A stretch of DNA of 64,000 nt. Origin: Rhodanobacter glycinis (GTDB lineage Bacteria; Pseudomonadota; Gammaproteobacteria; Xanthomonadales; Rhodanobacteraceae). The notes under the pieces were generated by a model. The model had not been told where the DNA came from, searched no databases, and saw only the letters and a program-made list of their open reading frames with translations. Made by a program: the position numbers and the translations under genes. Shown here piece after piece: positions 47,961-58,218 of this stretch. Numbering within the stretch: position 1 is the stretch's first letter; each line of letters starts with the position of its first letter. The DNA lies in contig NZ_FOSR01000015.1 of NCBI RefSeq assembly GCF_900114325.1, positions 20,572 through 84,571 of the forward strand. The letters are read 5' to 3'.

Positions 47961-50468
47961 TCAATGCGTGCGCGTCTGCGCCTCGGAGCCACCCTTGCGC
48001 GGCTTCGGCGTCTTGGCCGCCGCTTGCACAGGCTTGGCCGCCAGCGGCTGCAGGGGACGTTCCAGCGCGATATCGAGCACTTCGTCGATCCAGCGCACCG
48101 GATGGATCTCCAGCGAGTCGGTGATGTTGGCCGGGATGTCGGCCAGATCCTTGCGGTTATCGTCCGGGATGATCACCGTGGTGATGCCGCCGCGATGGGC
48201 CGCCAGCAACTTTTCCTTGAGACCGCCGATCGGCAGCACGCGACCACGCAGGGTGATCTCGCCCGTCATCGCCACTTCCGAGCGCACCGGAATCTTGGTC
48301 AAAGCCGACACCAGCGCCGTGCACATCGTGATGCCTGCGCTGGGACCATCCTTTGGCGTGGCGCCTTCCGGCACGTGGATGTGCAGGTCCAGCTTTTCGT
48401 GGAAATCCGGCTCGATGCCCAACGGACCGACGCGCGTGCGCACCACCGACAAGGCGGCCTGGATCGACTCCTTCATCACGTCGCCGAGTTGTCCGGTATT
48501 CACCAGGCGTCCCTTGCCCGCCACCACCGAGGCTTCGATGCTGAGCAGCTCGCCGCCCACCTGGGTCCAGGCCAGGCCGGTGACCAGGCCGACTTCGTTC
48601 TGCTGTTCCTTGCGACCGAAATCGAAGCGGCGCACGCCCAGGTAGCGCTCGAGGTTGTCGGCATCGACGTGAGCTGCGGCTGCCGGCTTCACCGTTTTCG
48701 ATTTGGCCGTCTTTACGGCCTTTGCCGGCGATTTCTTCGCCTTGGCCGGCACGATCTCACCCAACGTCAACTGCTTGACGATCTTGCGGCAGATCTTGGA
48801 AATCTCGCGCTCCAGGTTGCGCACGCCGGATTCGCGCGTGTAGTAACGCACGATATCGCGGATGGCGTCCTCGCCCACGCTCAGCTCTTCCGGCTTGAGG
48901 CCATTCGCCTTGAGCTGCTTGGGCAACAGGTAACGTTGCGCAATCGCCAGCTTCTCGTCCTCGGTGTAACCCGGGATGCGGATCACCTCCATGCGGTCGA
49001 GCAACGGGCCCGGAATGTTCAGCGAGTTGGCCGTGGCGATCCACATCACCTCGGACAGGTCGAGGTCGACCTCCAGGTAATGGTCGTTGAACGTGTGGTT
49101 CTGCTCCGGATCCAGCACTTCCAGCAGTGCCGACGACGGGTCGCCGCGGAAGTCCATCGACATCTTGTCGATTTCATCCAGCACGAACAGCGGATTGCGG
49201 GTGCCGACCTTGTTGATGTTCTGCACGATGCGGCCCGGCATCGAGCCGATATACGTCCGGCGGTGGCCACGGATCTCGGCCTCGTCGCGCACGCCGCCCA
49301 GCGACATGCGGATGAATTTGCGGTTGGTCGCCTTGGCGATGGACTGCCCCAGCGAGGTCTTGCCCACGCCAGGCGGCCCGACCAGGCACAGGATCGGCCC
49401 CTTCATGGTGTTCACGCGCTGTTGCACGGCGAGGTACTCGAGGATGCGATCCTTCACCTTCTCCAGCCCGAAGTGATCGGCATCGAGGACTTCCTGTGCG
49501 AGCGCCAGATCCTTGCGCACCTTGCTGCGCTTCTTCCACGGCACGCCCACCAGCCAGTCCAGGTAGTTGCGCACCACCGTGGCCTCGGCCGACATCGGCG
49601 ACATCTGGCGCAGCTTGCCGAACTCCTGCCGGGCCTTGGCCAGCACCACCTTGGGCATGCCGGCCGACTCGATCTTCTTCTGCAGTTCCTCGATTTCGTT
49701 GGGGCCGTCCTCGCCCTCGCCCAGTTCCTTCTGGATCGCCTTCATCTGCTCGTTGAGGTAGTACTCGCGCTGGCTCTTCTCCATCTGCGACTTGACCCGG
49801 CCGCGGATGCGCTTTTCCACCTGCTGCAGGTCCATCTCGCCATCGACCAGGCCAATCAGAAGCTCCAGCCGCTGGCCGACGTCGACCGTCTCCAGCACCT
49901 TTTGCTTGTCGGCCATGCGTACGGACAAATGCGCGGCGATGGAATCGGCCACGCGCGAGGGATCCTCGATGCCGGACAAGGTGGTGAGCACTTCGGGCGG
50001 CAGCTTGCGGCTCTGCTTGACCAACTGCTCGAACAGCGAGATCAGCGTACGCGAAACCACGTCCAGCTCGCGCTCCTTGCCGCTGTAAACGGGCTCGATC
50101 ACGCGCGAGCGTGCGCTGAGCATGCCGCTTTCGTCGTGGTAGTCCTCGATATCGACGCGGGCCTGGCCTTCGACCAGCACCTTGACCGTGCCATCCGGCA
50201 ATTTCAGCAACTGCAGGACGCTGGCCAGCGTGCCGATGGCGTGCAGGTCATCGACAACCGGATCGTCGATGTCCGGGCTCTTTTGCGCAACAAGCAGGAT
50301 CTGCCGCTCGTTCTCCATCGCGTGTTCGAGTGCGCGCATCGACTTGTCGCGCCCCACGAACAGGGGGATCACCATGTGCGGGTAGACGACCACGTCACGC
50401 AACGGCAACACCGGCAAGGCGTCCAGCGTGGCGGAAGTGGCTGCGGAGGATGCGGCATGTTTTGCCAT
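47961..50468 (-). CDS. lon: ATP-dependent protease La (Lon)
   Basis: An 835-residue Lon. The N-terminal substrate domain starts [23 protein letters not shown] (seen as two adjoining parts); the AAA+ Walker A is GPPGVGKT at 364-371 and Walker B FVLDEIDK; the proteolytic dyad is Ser710 ([10 protein letters not shown]) and Lys753 ([10 protein letters not shown]). A Lys/Ala/Pro-rich linker of about 25 residues (about 576-600) joins the ATPase and protease parts and is unusual in length. The C-terminal tail is also basic. The start is ATG 50468. It follows clpX in the classic order. Confidence 0.97.
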   Translation of the reverse strand: MAKHAASSAATSATLDALPVLPLRDVVVYPHMVIPLFVGRDKSMRALEHAMENERQILLVAQKSPDIDDPVVDDLHAIGTLASVLQLLKLPDGTVKVLVEGQARVDIEDYHDESGMLSARSRVIEPVYSGKERELDVVSRTLISLFEQLVKQSRKLPPEVLTTLSGIEDPSRVADSIAAHLSVRMADKQKVLETVDVGQRLELLIGLVDGEMDLQQVEKRIRGRVKSQMEKSQREYYLNEQMKAIQKELGEGEDGPNEIEELQKKIESAGMPKVVLAKARQEFGKLRQMSPMSAEATVVRNYLDWLVGVPWKKRSKVRKDLALAQEVLDADHFGLEKVKDRILEYLAVQQRVNTMKGPILCLVGPPGVGKTSLGQSIAKATNRKFIRMSLGGVRDEAEIRGHRRTYIGSMPGRIVQNINKVGTRNPLFVLDEIDKMSMDFRGDPSSALLEVLDPEQNHTFNDHYLEVDLDLSEVMWIATANSLNIPGPLLDRMEVIRIPGYTEDEKLAIAQRYLLPKQLKANGLKPEELSVGEDAIRDIVRYYTRESGVRNLEREISKICRKIVKQLTLGEIVPAKAKKSPAKAVKTAKSKTVKPAAAAHVDADNLERYLGVRRFDFGRKEQQNEVGLVTGLAWTQVGGELLSIEASVVAGKGRLVNTGQLGDVMKESIQAALSVVRTRVGPLGIEPDFHEKLDLHIHVPEGATPKDGPSAGITMCTALVSALTKIPVRSEVAMTGEITLRGRVLPIGGLKEKLLAAHRGGITTVIIPDDNRKDLADIPANITDSLEIHPVRWIDEVLDIALERPLQPLAAKPVQAAAKTPKPRKGGSEAQTRTH

Positions 50469-50589
50469 CGAAAGGGCTCTCTCGCGATGTATGGACGGGC
50501 TCGACCCCGACACTGCGCCGGGGCCCCAAGTACGTCAAGTGGAGGCGAAGACACGTGCACTCAAGTGCGCGCCCCCCGCAAAAACGAAA

Positions 50590-50616
50590 CGGCCCCGACG
50601 CGAAACGCCGGGGCCG
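50590..50616 (-). terminator. Terminator of clpX
   Basis: CGGCCCCG (50590-50597) pairs with CGGGGCCG (50609-50616); on the minus strand the stem is followed by TTTCGTTTTT. It lies 26 nt beyond the clpX stop. Confidence 0.85.
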
Positions 50617-50641
50617 ACGACATTGCCGGAAAGCGGTGGAA

Positions 50642-51940
50642 TCAGGCAGCGGCGTCGCCGCCATCGCCACCGATGCGCTGCTGTTGCAGGTTGCCGCGAT
50701 AGATCAGGTAGGGCTCGGCCTGCCCGTCAATCACCGCGTCGTCCACCACCACCTTGCTGACGTGTTCCAGCGAGGGCAGCTCGTACATCGTGTCCAGCAG
50801 CACCTGCTCGAGGATCGTGCGCAGGCCACGCGCGCCGGTCTTGCGCTTGAGCGCCCTCTTGGCGATTGCCGACAGGGCCTCGGGGCGGAACTCCAGCTCG
50901 GCGCCTTCCATTTCGAACAGGCGCTTGAACTGCTTGGTCACCGCGTTCCTCGGCTCGGTGAGGATCTTCACCAACGCGTCCTCGTCCAGCTCGTCCAGCG
51001 TGGCAACCACCGGCAGGCGGCCGACAAACTCCGGAATCAGGCCGAAACGCACCAGATCCGCCGGCTCCACCTCGGCCAGCAACTTGCCCAGGTTCTCGGT
51101 GCGCTCCTTGGAACGGACCTCGGCGCCGAAGCCGATGCCGGTGGTCTCGGAGCGCTGCTGGATCACCTTTTCCAAGCCGGCGAATGCACCGCCGCAAATG
51201 AACAGGATGTTCTTGGTGTCAACCTGCAGGAATTCCTGCTGCGGATGCTTGCGGCCACCCTGCGGCGGCACCGAGGCCAAGGTTCCCTCGATCAGCTTCA
51301 GCAGCGCCTGCTGCACGCCCTCGCCCGACACGTCCCGGGTAATCGACGGGTTCTCGCTCTTGCGCGAGATCTTGTCGATCTCGTCGATGTAGACGATGCC
51401 CGACTGCGCCTTGTCGACGTCGTAGTCGCACTTCTGCAACAGCTTCTGGATGATGTTCTCGACATCCTCGCCCACGTAGCCCGCTTCGGTCAGCGTGGTC
51501 GCGTCGGCGATGGTGAACGGCACATTCAGCAGGCGTGCCAGCGTTTCGGCCAGCAACGTCTTGCCCGAACCGGTCGGTCCGATCAGCAGGATGTTCGACT
51601 TCGCCAGCTCGACTTCCTCGTTCTTCTGTCGCGATTCCATGCGCTTGTAGTGGTTGTACACCGCCACCGACAGCGCCTTCTTGGCGCGCGTCTGCCCAAC
51701 CACGTACTGGTTGAGCGTCTCCATGATTTCCTTCGGCTTCGGCAGCTGGGTGCGGCCGGAAGCGGCCTTCTCCTCCAGCTCCTCGCGAATGATGTCGTTG
51801 CACAGTTCCACGCACTCGTCGCAGATGAACACGGACGGACCCGCGATCAGCTTGCGCACTTCATGCTGGCTCTTGCCGCAGAAGGAGCAGTAGAGAATCT
51901 TGCCGCCGTCGTTGGAACGGCCCTGCCGCTCGTCGCTCAT
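50642..51940 (-). CDS. clpX: ClpX ATPase subunit of ClpXP
   Basis: A 432-residue unfoldase. The N-terminal zinc domain has [11 protein letters not shown] ... CDECVELC. Walker A is GPTGSGKT, Walker [10 protein letters not shown], and the sensor/arginine regions ([19 protein letters not shown]) are typical; the ClpP-contact loop IGF is seen in [10 protein letters not shown]. The start is ATG 51940; the upstream open frame to 52024 is intergenic. It forms the ClpXP machine with the preceding clpP. Confidence 0.97.
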   Translation of the reverse strand: MSDERQGRSNDGGKILYCSFCGKSQHEVRKLIAGPSVFICDECVELCNDIIREELEEKAASGRTQLPKPKEIMETLNQYVVGQTRAKKALSVAVYNHYKRMESRQKNEEVELAKSNILLIGPTGSGKTLLAETLARLLNVPFTIADATTLTEAGYVGEDVENIIQKLLQKCDYDVDKAQSGIVYIDEIDKISRKSENPSITRDVSGEGVQQALLKLIEGTLASVPPQGGRKHPQQEFLQVDTKNILFICGGAFAGLEKVIQQRSETTGIGFGAEVRSKERTENLGKLLAEVEPADLVRFGLIPEFVGRLPVVATLDELDEDALVKILTEPRNAVTKQFKRLFEMEGAELEFRPEALSAIAKRALKRKTGARGLRTILEQVLLDTMYELPSLEHVSKVVVDDAVIDGQAEPYLIYRGNLQQQRIGGDGGDAAA

Positions 51941-51984
51941 GCTGTAACCCTGCTGTAAATCGGTTGCGTCGCGAGAATAGCACA

Positions 51985-52016
51985 GGGCTCCGCGTCTGCA
52001 TCCAGACGCGGAGCCC
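51985..52016. promoter_or_regulatory. Perfect 14-bp stem-loop between clpP and clpX
   Basis: GGGCTCCGCGTCTG (51985-51998) and its exact reverse complement (52003-52016) enclose a CATC loop. No T tract follows, so partial termination or RNA processing between clpP and clpX is as likely as full termination. Confidence 0.65.
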
Positions 52017-52046
52017 GCTCGCAACCCGGGTGGATAAGAGTCGGAA

Positions 52047-52676
52047 TCAGGCCGATTTCACCGTGTCGACCGCACGCTTGTCGAGCACCTGGTCGATCAG
52101 GCCATAGGTCTTGGCATCTTCGGCGCTCAGGAAGCGGTCACGCTCCATGTCATGGGCGATTTCCTCGATCGGCTTGCCCGTATGGTGGGCATACAGGCCA
52201 TTCAGGCGCTGGCGCAGATAGAGGATTTCCTTGGCATGGATCTCGATGTCCGTGGCCTGGCCCTGCGCGCCGCCCGACGGCTGATGAATCATCACCCGTG
52301 AGTTTGGCAACGCAAAGCGCTTGCCCGCCGCGCCAGCCATCAGCAACAGCGAACCGGCACTGCAGGCCTGGCCGATGCACATCGTGCTGACATCAGGCTT
52401 GATGAACTGCATGGTGTCGTAGATCGCCAGCCCGGCGGTAACCACGCCGCCGGGGCTGTTGATGTAGAAGTGGATGTCCTTGTCCGGATTCTCCGACTCC
52501 AGGAACAGCATCTGCGCCACGATCACATTGGCCACGTTGTCATCGATCGGGCCGACCAGGAAGATCACCCGCTCCTTCAACAGGCGCGAGTAGATATCGT
52601 AGGACCGCTCGCCGCGAGCAGTCTGCTCGACGACCATGGGAATCAGGTTGAGGTTCTGGATCGGGTCCGTGGCCAT
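52047..52676 (-). CDS. clpP: ClpP protease subunit
   Basis: A 209-residue serine peptidase. The nucleophile is Ser106 in [12 protein letters not shown], the His is 131 in VMIHQPSGG, and the Asp lies near residue 180 ([14 protein letters not shown]). The N-terminal [20 protein letters not shown] is the usual ClpP start after a short propeptide. The start is ATG 52676. It is preceded by tig with 38 nt between. Confidence 0.97.
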   Translation of the reverse strand: MATDPIQNLNLIPMVVEQTARGERSYDIYSRLLKERVIFLVGPIDDNVANVIVAQMLFLESENPDKDIHFYINSPGGVVTAGLAIYDTMQFIKPDVSTMCIGQACSAGSLLLMAGAAGKRFALPNSRVMIHQPSGGAQGQATDIEIHAKEILYLRQRLNGLYAHHTGKPIEEIAHDMERDRFLSAEDAKTYGLIDQVLDKRAVDTVKSA

Positions 52677-52714
52677 GCTTCTCGCTCTCGATGGGTGACT
52701 GGGGAAGAACGGCC

Positions 52715-54007
52715 TCAAGCGCCGGCCGGTCGCATCACTTCGTCAAAGCTCAGGTCCTGCACGGTGGTCTTGGCATGTTCCGCCACCCACTCGGCCACCT
52801 GGTCCTCGATCACGCGGTTCTGCAGACCCGACATGAGTTGGGGGTCATTGTTATAGAGTTCAACGACCTTTTCCGGTTCCTCGTAGGTCGAGGCGATCGC
52901 GGCCAGTTGCTCGGCCACGCGGGTACGGTCCAGCTTGATTTCCTGCTTGCGCGCCACTTCGCCCATCAGCAGGCCGGCGATCACGCGCTTGCGCGCCATC
53001 GGCTGGGCGGCCTCGATCAGCTGCTGCGGCGGCTGCTGGCCCTGCGGCACGCTGCCGCTGGCAAGATTGCGGGCCTCGGACTGCACCATCATGTTCGGCA
53101 CATCCAGCTCGGCGTGCGCGGTAGCCAGCTTCTCGGCCACTTCGGACTTCAGGCGGGCCAGCAGGGTCGCCTTCAGCTCGCGCTCGAGGTTGGCACGCAC
53201 TTCCTTGCGGAAGGTCTCCAGGTCGCCGTCGGCGATGCCGAAGAGCTTGGCGAACTCGGCATCTACCTCGGGCAGCTTCGGCTCCTGCACCTTGATGATC
53301 TTGAAGCTGACCTTGGCCGTCTTGCCCGCCAGGCTCTCGTTGCGGAAATCTTCCGGGAAAGCCACGTCGGATTCGAACTCATCGCCAGCCGCATGCCCGG
53401 TCAGGGCTTCGTCCAGCGCCTTGAACAGGCTGCCCGAACCCAGCACGCTGCCGGCGCGCTCCAGGCCTTCGACCGGGAAGCGATAGTCGCCTGCAACCGC
53501 GCTGTACTCGAACATCACGAAATCACCCTCGGCCGAGGCGCGATCCACCTGGTCGAAGCTACGGCGCTGCAGGCGCAGCGTTTCGATCATCTTGTCGATA
53601 TCGGCATCCGAGACCACGGCGACCGGGCGCTGGATTTCCAGTGCGGCGACGTCGACCTCGGGGAATTCCGGCATCACCTCGAACGTGGCCGTGTAGGCAA
53701 TCTCGCCGTTCTCCGGCTTGCCCGTGGTGTCGATGGACGGATTGGCCACCGGCTGCAGCTTTTCCTGCGCAAAGGCTTCGCGCAGCGTGCTGCCGATCAG
53801 GTCGGAGAGCACCTCGCTGCGAACCTGGTCGCCATAGCGCTGCTGGATGACCGTCTTCGGCACCTTGCCCGGACGGAAGCCCTTCAACCGCACGGTGCGG
53901 CCCATTTCCGCGATGCGCTCGTTCACCTGCGTGTCGAACCGCTCCGCCGGGAACTTCACCGTGAGCTTGCGCTCGAGCTTGCCGACGTTCTCAACCGAAA
54001 CCTGCAT
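52715..54007 (-). CDS. tig: Trigger factor (ribosome-associated chaperone/PPIase)
   Basis: A 430-residue trigger factor. The ribosome-binding signature is seen in [21 protein letters not shown]; the FKBP-like domain spans about 150-245 ([11 protein letters not shown] ... [23 protein letters not shown]); the helical C-domain completes it. It contacts nascent chains at the exit tunnel. The start is ATG 54007. First gene of the tig-clpP-clpX-lon-hupB-ppiD block. Confidence 0.97.
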   Translation of the reverse strand: MQVSVENVGKLERKLTVKFPAERFDTQVNERIAEMGRTVRLKGFRPGKVPKTVIQQRYGDQVRSEVLSDLIGSTLREAFAQEKLQPVANPSIDTTGKPENGEIAYTATFEVMPEFPEVDVAALEIQRPVAVVSDADIDKMIETLRLQRRSFDQVDRASAEGDFVMFEYSAVAGDYRFPVEGLERAGSVLGSGSLFKALDEALTGHAAGDEFESDVAFPEDFRNESLAGKTAKVSFKIIKVQEPKLPEVDAEFAKLFGIADGDLETFRKEVRANLERELKATLLARLKSEVAEKLATAHAELDVPNMMVQSEARNLASGSVPQGQQPPQQLIEAAQPMARKRVIAGLLMGEVARKQEIKLDRTRVAEQLAAIASTYEEPEKVVELYNNDPQLMSGLQNRVIEDQVAEWVAEHAKTTVQDLSFDEVMRPAGA

Positions 54008-54093
54008 GACGTCTCCTGGAATGACCTGTAGTGGCCCTGTCACGGTGCCGCGGCGGCCCCGCCGCCTCATCAAAAAAACAAAACCCAAGGGAA

Positions 54094-54179
54094 TGGTGCG
54101 AAAGGCGGGACTCGAACCCGCACGGGGGTTACCCGCCAGAACCTAAATCTGGTGCGTCTACCAGTTCCGCCACTTTCGC
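54094..54179 (-). tRNA. tRNA-Leu (anticodon TAG)
   Basis: 86 nt with encoded CCA and a long variable arm. Acceptor GCGAAAG pairs with CTTTCGC; anticodon loop TTTAGGT. It lies 86 nt upstream of tig on the same strand. Confidence 0.96.
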
Positions 54180-54370
54180 ACGCGCAACACCCCAACTGGC
54201 GCCTCTGCAACCGGGCAATCCGACAGGCATTTCCGCCTGCCCTCGCCATGGCTGCTTGTGCATCCACATCCGCGCCCGCTAAGTCGATGATTCCCTTGCA
54301 CGAAAGCGGGCCATTTTACGGTTGCCCGGCAGCCCAGCACAAGCTCGCAGCGTGATGCAGACGATAAAAA

Positions 54371-54402
54371 AACGAAGGCCCGCGTTGCCGCGAGCCTTCG
54401 TT
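54371..54402 (-). terminator. Terminator of the five-tRNA cluster
   Basis: AACGAAGGC (54371-54379) pairs with GCCTTCGTT (54394-54402); an inner CGCG pair extends the stem, and the minus strand continues with seven T. Confidence 0.9.
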
Positions 54403-54407
54403 CCGTT

Positions 54408-54483
<76 letters not shown>

Positions 54484-54496
54484 TGAAACTTGAATT

Positions 54497-54573
54497 TGGG
54501 GTGAGCGATGGGATTCGAACCCACGACATCCGGAATCACAATCCGGGACTCTAACCAACTGAGCTACGCCCAC
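54497..54573 (-). tRNA. tRNA-His (anticodon GTG)
   Basis: 77 nt with encoded CCA; anticodon GTG in the loop TTGTGAT; the base before the 5' end is G on this strand, as needed for the histidine-specific G-1. Confidence 0.95.
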
Positions 54574-54594
54574 CAGAACAACAACTATTTTGAT

Positions 54595-54671
54595 TGGCGC
54601 GCCTGACAGGAATCGAACCTGCAACCGTCGGCTTAGAAGGCCGATGCTCTATCCGGTTGAGCTACAGGCGC
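54595..54671 (-). tRNA. tRNA-Arg (anticodon TCT)
   Basis: 77 nt with encoded CCA; acceptor GCGCCTG; anticodon loop CTTCTAA, so it reads AGA/AGG. Confidence 0.95.
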
Positions 54672-54693
54672 TTGAATCAAGCTTAACGCCTGC

Positions 54694-54770
54694 TGGTCGG
54701 GGCAGAGGGATTCGAACCCACGACATCCAGCTCCCAAAGCTGGCGCTCTACCAGACTGAGCTATACCCCG
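54694..54770 (-). tRNA. tRNA-Pro (anticodon TGG)
   Basis: 77 nt with encoded CCA; acceptor CGGGGTA with the C1 start typical of proline tRNAs; anticodon loop TTTGGGA. Confidence 0.95.
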
Positions 54771-54940
54771 TTCCGAATGCAACGATCACACTTGGTCACC
54801 GAAGCCTTCGAATGTTACGGGTGACACCTCGCTCAGTCAATCCGTATCGAAGCACACCGAACTTCAAACTCTGTCCGGCTCCGCAAGCGGTGTCTTGCTT
54901 GCGGCCCATCCATGATGCGCAAACATCATGTTCAAAAAAA

Positions 54941-55017
54941 TGGTGCGCCCGGAGAGATTCGAACTCCCGACCACCAAGTTCGTAGCCTGGTACTCTATCC
55001 AACTGAGCTACGGGCGC
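54941..55017 (-). tRNA. tRNA-Arg (anticodon ACG)
   Basis: 77 nt with encoded CCA; anticodon loop CTACGAA, so A34 is expected to be edited to inosine and read CGN codons. First tRNA of the cluster; 170 nt separate it from tRNA-Pro. Confidence 0.95.
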
Positions 55018-55081
55018 ACTTGAAACCGTCTTTCTTCAATCGCTTTCCGGAAATCCCGGAGGCGCCGAAGCGAGAAGCGGA

Positions 55082-55110
55082 ATTATTCAGATTAGAGGCG
55101 CCTGCGTCAA
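55082..55110 (-). promoter_or_regulatory. Sigma-70 promoter of the Arg-Pro-Arg-His-Lys tRNA cluster
   Basis: On the minus strand TTGACG (55110-55105) and AATAAT (55087-55082) have a 17-nt spacer; it lies 65 nt upstream of tRNA-Arg(ACG). Confidence 0.8.
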
Positions 55111-55149
55111 CACTTTTCGTAATTTTTTTTCACTCGAAGTGCCTTCTGC

Positions 55150-55953
55150 TCACTTGTTAACCAGCGTGAAGTCATCCGCATCCATCCACGCCGGGAAGCG
55201 CTCGCGGTGCGCAAGCAAGGCCGCCGGATCGAATCGTACCGTGGCCACCTGTTCCTGCGCGCCCAGCTCCAGCAACGGCTCGCCCACCGGATCGATGGCC
55301 ACGCTGTCGCCCGCATACGGCAAGTCGTTGCCATCGACACCGACGCGATTCACGCCAACCACGCAGCACAGATTCTCGATCGCACGCGCACGCAGCAAGG
55401 TTCGCCATGGCTGGCGCCGCGGCGCCGGCCAGTTCGCCACGAACAAGGCGAGGTCGTAATCCATCCCGCCCTCGGCCTGCTCGCGACGGCGATTGCGCAG
55501 CCACACCGGGAAGCGCAGGTCGTAGCAAACCTGCGGCAGGATGCGCCAGCCGTTGAGCTCGACGATCAGTCGTTCATCGCCACCGCCGTAGCGCGTGTGC
55601 TCGCCCGCCATGCGAAACAGATGACGCTTGTCGTATTGCTCGTGCGTGCCGTCCGGACGCATCCACAGCAGGCGATTGAACACGGTGCCGCCTTCGCGTA
55701 TCGCCAGGCTGCCGCAGATCACGGCGCCGACCTCAGCCGCCAGCGCACGCAGCCAGGTCACGCCCTCGCCGTCCATCACCTCGGCACTGACACCCGTATC
55801 GTTGCTGAAGCCGGAAAGAAATGTTTCCGGCAGCACAATCAGATCACTTTGCCCCGCGGCTCGACGCACCAGGCCGCCGTAGTAATCGCGGTTGGCCGGC
55901 GCATCGTGCCAACGCGTGGCGCCCTGCACCAGGGTAACGGTCAGAGCTTGCAT
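55150..55953 (-). CDS. Omega-amidase / carbon-nitrogen hydrolase (YafV/Nit2-like)
   Basis: A 267-residue nitrilase-superfamily enzyme. The catalytic triad is visible: Glu in VLPETFLSG, Lys in YDKRHLFRMAGE, and Cys in PQVCYDLRFPVW. YafV-type enzymes hydrolyse alpha-ketoglutaramate (and alpha-ketosuccinamate). The gene overlaps the end of the YbdL-like aminotransferase by 13 nt, which fits the known pairing of glutamine transaminases with omega-amidases. Start ATG 55953. Confidence 0.92.
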   Translation of the reverse strand: MQALTVTLVQGATRWHDAPANRDYYGGLVRRAAGQSDLIVLPETFLSGFSNDTGVSAEVMDGEGVTWLRALAAEVGAVICGSLAIREGGTVFNRLLWMRPDGTHEQYDKRHLFRMAGEHTRYGGGDERLIVELNGWRILPQVCYDLRFPVWLRNRRREQAEGGMDYDLALFVANWPAPRRQPWRTLLRARAIENLCCVVGVNRVGVDGNDLPYAGDSVAIDPVGEPLLELGAQEQVATVRFDPAALLAHRERFPAWMDADDFTLVNK

Positions 55954-57089
55954 AGACGCTCCGCCCCAGCTTCCAGCGTGGCATCGTTCTTGGCGAAGCA
56001 CAGCCGCAACAGGCGCGTGCCCGGTGGCTTGTCGCAAAACGGCGAGAGCGGGATGCCCGCTACCCCGCCCTGCTTCACCAACCATTCGCCGAACACCACA
56101 TCGTCCTCATCGCGAATGGCCGAATAATCGACCAACTGGAAATAGCCACCCGGCACATCCAGCAACTTCAGCCGGGACGGCTTCAGCAGTTCGCGGAACC
56201 GATCGCGCTTGGCCTGGTAGAACGCCGGCAACTCGAGATAGTGCTGCGGGTCGCTGGCCAGGAATTCGGCGAACGCCACCTGGGCCGGATGGAACGTGCA
56301 GAACGTAAGGTACTGGTGCACCTTGCGAAACTCCGCCGACAACGCCTTCGCCGCCACCGCATAGCCCACTTTCCAGCCGGTGCAGTGATACGTCTTGCCG
56401 AAGCTGGACACCACGATGCTGCGTTCGGCCAGTTCGGCGTGGCGCAGCACACTCTGATGCGTGGCGCCGTCGTAGACGATGTGCTCGTACACCTCGTCGG
56501 ACAGCACCACGATATCCGTATCGCGCACGATCGCTGCCAGTTCGTCGAGGTCTCCTGCCGACAGCGTCGCGCCTGACGGGTTGTGCGGACTGTTGATCAG
56601 GATCATCCGCGTTTTCGGCGTCACTGCATCGCGCACGCGTTGCCAGTCGATCGAGAATGCCGGCACCGTCAATGGAATGTGCACCGCACGCGCGCCCTGC
56701 AACTCGATCGCCGGCTCGTAGCTGTCGTAGGCCGGATCGAACACGATCACCTCGTCACCCGCGCGCACCACTGCGGCAATCGCCGAGAACAGCGCTTCAG
56801 TGGCACCGGAGGTGACCGTCACCTCGGAAACCGGGTCGACCCGACGGCCATACAGGCGCTCGGTCTTCAACGCAATCTGTTCTCGCAGCGAAGCCAGACC
56901 GATGCCCGGGGCGTACTGGTTGCAGCCTTCGCCCATTGCACGGGTCACCGCGTCACGCAATGCCCGGGGCGGCTCGTAGTCAGGGAAGCCCTGCCCGAGG
57001 TTCACCGCCTTGTGCTCCATCGCCAGCTGGCTCATCACGCTGAAAATGGTGGTGCCGACCTTCGGAAGCTTGGTATCAATACGCATCAT
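55941..57089 (-). CDS. Pyridoxal-phosphate aminotransferase, methionine/glutamine type (YbdL-like)
   Basis: A 382-residue class I aminotransferase. NLGQGFPDYEPPRAL, YAPGIGLASLREQIA, LINSPHNPSG, LSDEVYEHIVYD and the PLP-lysine region SSFGKTYHCTGWKVGY are present. It is close to YbdL and glutamine transaminase K, which use methionine or glutamine as amino donors. Two ATGs in tandem (57089, 57086) could start it. The overlap with the omega-amidase gene implies that glutamine-derived ketoglutaramate is removed at once, pulling ketomethylthiobutyrate towards methionine (inference). Confidence 0.92.
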   Translation of the reverse strand: MMRIDTKLPKVGTTIFSVMSQLAMEHKAVNLGQGFPDYEPPRALRDAVTRAMGEGCNQYAPGIGLASLREQIALKTERLYGRRVDPVSEVTVTSGATEALFSAIAAVVRAGDEVIVFDPAYDSYEPAIELQGARAVHIPLTVPAFSIDWQRVRDAVTPKTRMILINSPHNPSGATLSAGDLDELAAIVRDTDIVVLSDEVYEHIVYDGATHQSVLRHAELAERSIVVSSFGKTYHCTGWKVGYAVAAKALSAEFRKVHQYLTFCTFHPAQVAFAEFLASDPQHYLELPAFYQAKRDRFRELLKPSRLKLLDVPGGYFQLVDYSAIRDEDDVVFGEWLVKQGGVAGIPLSPFCDKPPGTRLLRLCFAKNDATLEAGAERLCKL

Positions 57090-57127
57090 GGAGTCGTTTG
57101 GATGGCCAAACCAAAAGCCTAGCACGC

Positions 57128-58093
57128 TCAGACCGGGGACAACGGGCGCTGCTTGCACTCTTCATGTTTCTGCCACGCCGTCTCGGGCAGGCGCTCGGCC
57201 AGGAAGTCCACCAGCGCACGCACCCCGGGCAGCATGCCGCGGCGACTCGGATACACGAAATGCATCGTACCGTCCGGCGCACTCCACTGCGGCAACACCA
57301 CTTCCAGCTCGCCCGCGGCGATGGCCGGCGCGCAGACAAACTCCGGCAACAGGGTCACGCCCATGCCGCGGCGCGCGGCTTCCAGCAGCATCGCGAAGTC
57401 GCCACTGACCAGGCGCGCCTGCAGCTCGACGTTGACGCGCTGCCCTTCGCCATCGATCAGCTCCCACATCTGCGCCCCCTCGTGCTCCTGCATCGACAAG
57501 GCCGGCAGGCGGGACAGGTCCGAAGGATGTTCCGGGCGCCCCTCGGCCTTCAGCAAGGCGGGGCTGGCCACGGCGAGCACGCGCGACATGCCGAAGCTGC
57601 GCACGATCATGTTGGCATCGGTATCCAGCTTGCTGCGCACGCGGATCGCCAGATCCACCCCCTCGCCGATCAGGTCCACCCGTCGATTGGTGGATTGCAC
57701 GCGCACCTGCAACTTGGGATAGCGCGCCATGAAATCCGGCAATACGTGCGCGAGCACCGTCTGGGTCAGCGACACCGGGCAACTGATCCGTACCACGCCG
57801 CGCGGTTCGGCACGCAACTCATCCACGGCATCCTGGGCGGCATGCGCCTCCTCCAGCACGGCACGGCAGTGTCCATAGAAGCGCTCACCCACCTCGGTGA
57901 CCACGAAGCGACGCGTGGTCCGTTGCAGCAGCCGCACGCCCAGTCGATCCTCCAGCTGGGCCACGCGTTTGCTCAGGCGCGACTTCGGAATGCCCAGCGC
58001 CCGCCCCGCCGCCGAGAAGCCACCGTGCTCCACCACGGCCGCAAAGAAGTACAGATCGTTGAGATCCTGCAGCGCACCATCGAGTACGGTCAC
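57128..58093 (-). CDS. LysR family transcriptional regulator
   Basis: A 321-residue regulator. The winged HTH is LYFFAAVVEHGGFSAAGRALG ... KSRLSKRVAQLEDRLG (given in parts), and the effector domain contains RGVVRISCPVSL and DLAIRVRSKLDTDANMIVR, typical of the CrgA/DsdC-like LysR subgroup. The start is GTG 58093, with AGGGA 7 nt upstream; the open frame continues to 58138 without an RBS. It ends 38 nt before the aminotransferase start on the same strand. Confidence 0.92.
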   Translation of the reverse strand: MTVLDGALQDLNDLYFFAAVVEHGGFSAAGRALGIPKSRLSKRVAQLEDRLGVRLLQRTTRRFVVTEVGERFYGHCRAVLEEAHAAQDAVDELRAEPRGVVRISCPVSLTQTVLAHVLPDFMARYPKLQVRVQSTNRRVDLIGEGVDLAIRVRSKLDTDANMIVRSFGMSRVLAVASPALLKAEGRPEHPSDLSRLPALSMQEHEGAQMWELIDGEGQRVNVELQARLVSGDFAMLLEAARRGMGVTLLPEFVCAPAIAAGELEVVLPQWSAPDGTMHFVYPSRRGMLPGVRALVDFLAERLPETAWQKHEECKQRPLSPV

Positions 58094-58190
58094 AATCGTT
58101 TCCCTGATGAAACAATGACCGCATTCTAGCCCACGCACAGGGGCGTCGTACCAGCCCCGTGGAAAGCGATGAACGGGTCATGTTGCGCAC

Positions 58191-58218
58191 AAAAAAGCCG
58201 CCATGCGGCGGCTTTTTT
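58191..58218. terminator. Strong hairpin at the edge of the core region
   Basis: AAAAAAGCCGCC (58191-58202) pairs with GGCGGCTTTTTT (58207-58218) over ATGC. Symmetric, so usable on both strands; it sits upstream of the LysR gene and marks the last core-type feature. Confidence 0.85.

Noticed and set aside
54912..55160. Plus-strand open frame over the tRNA-Arg gene
   Set aside because: It is the antisense reading of the tRNA; such translations are frequent spurious annotations.
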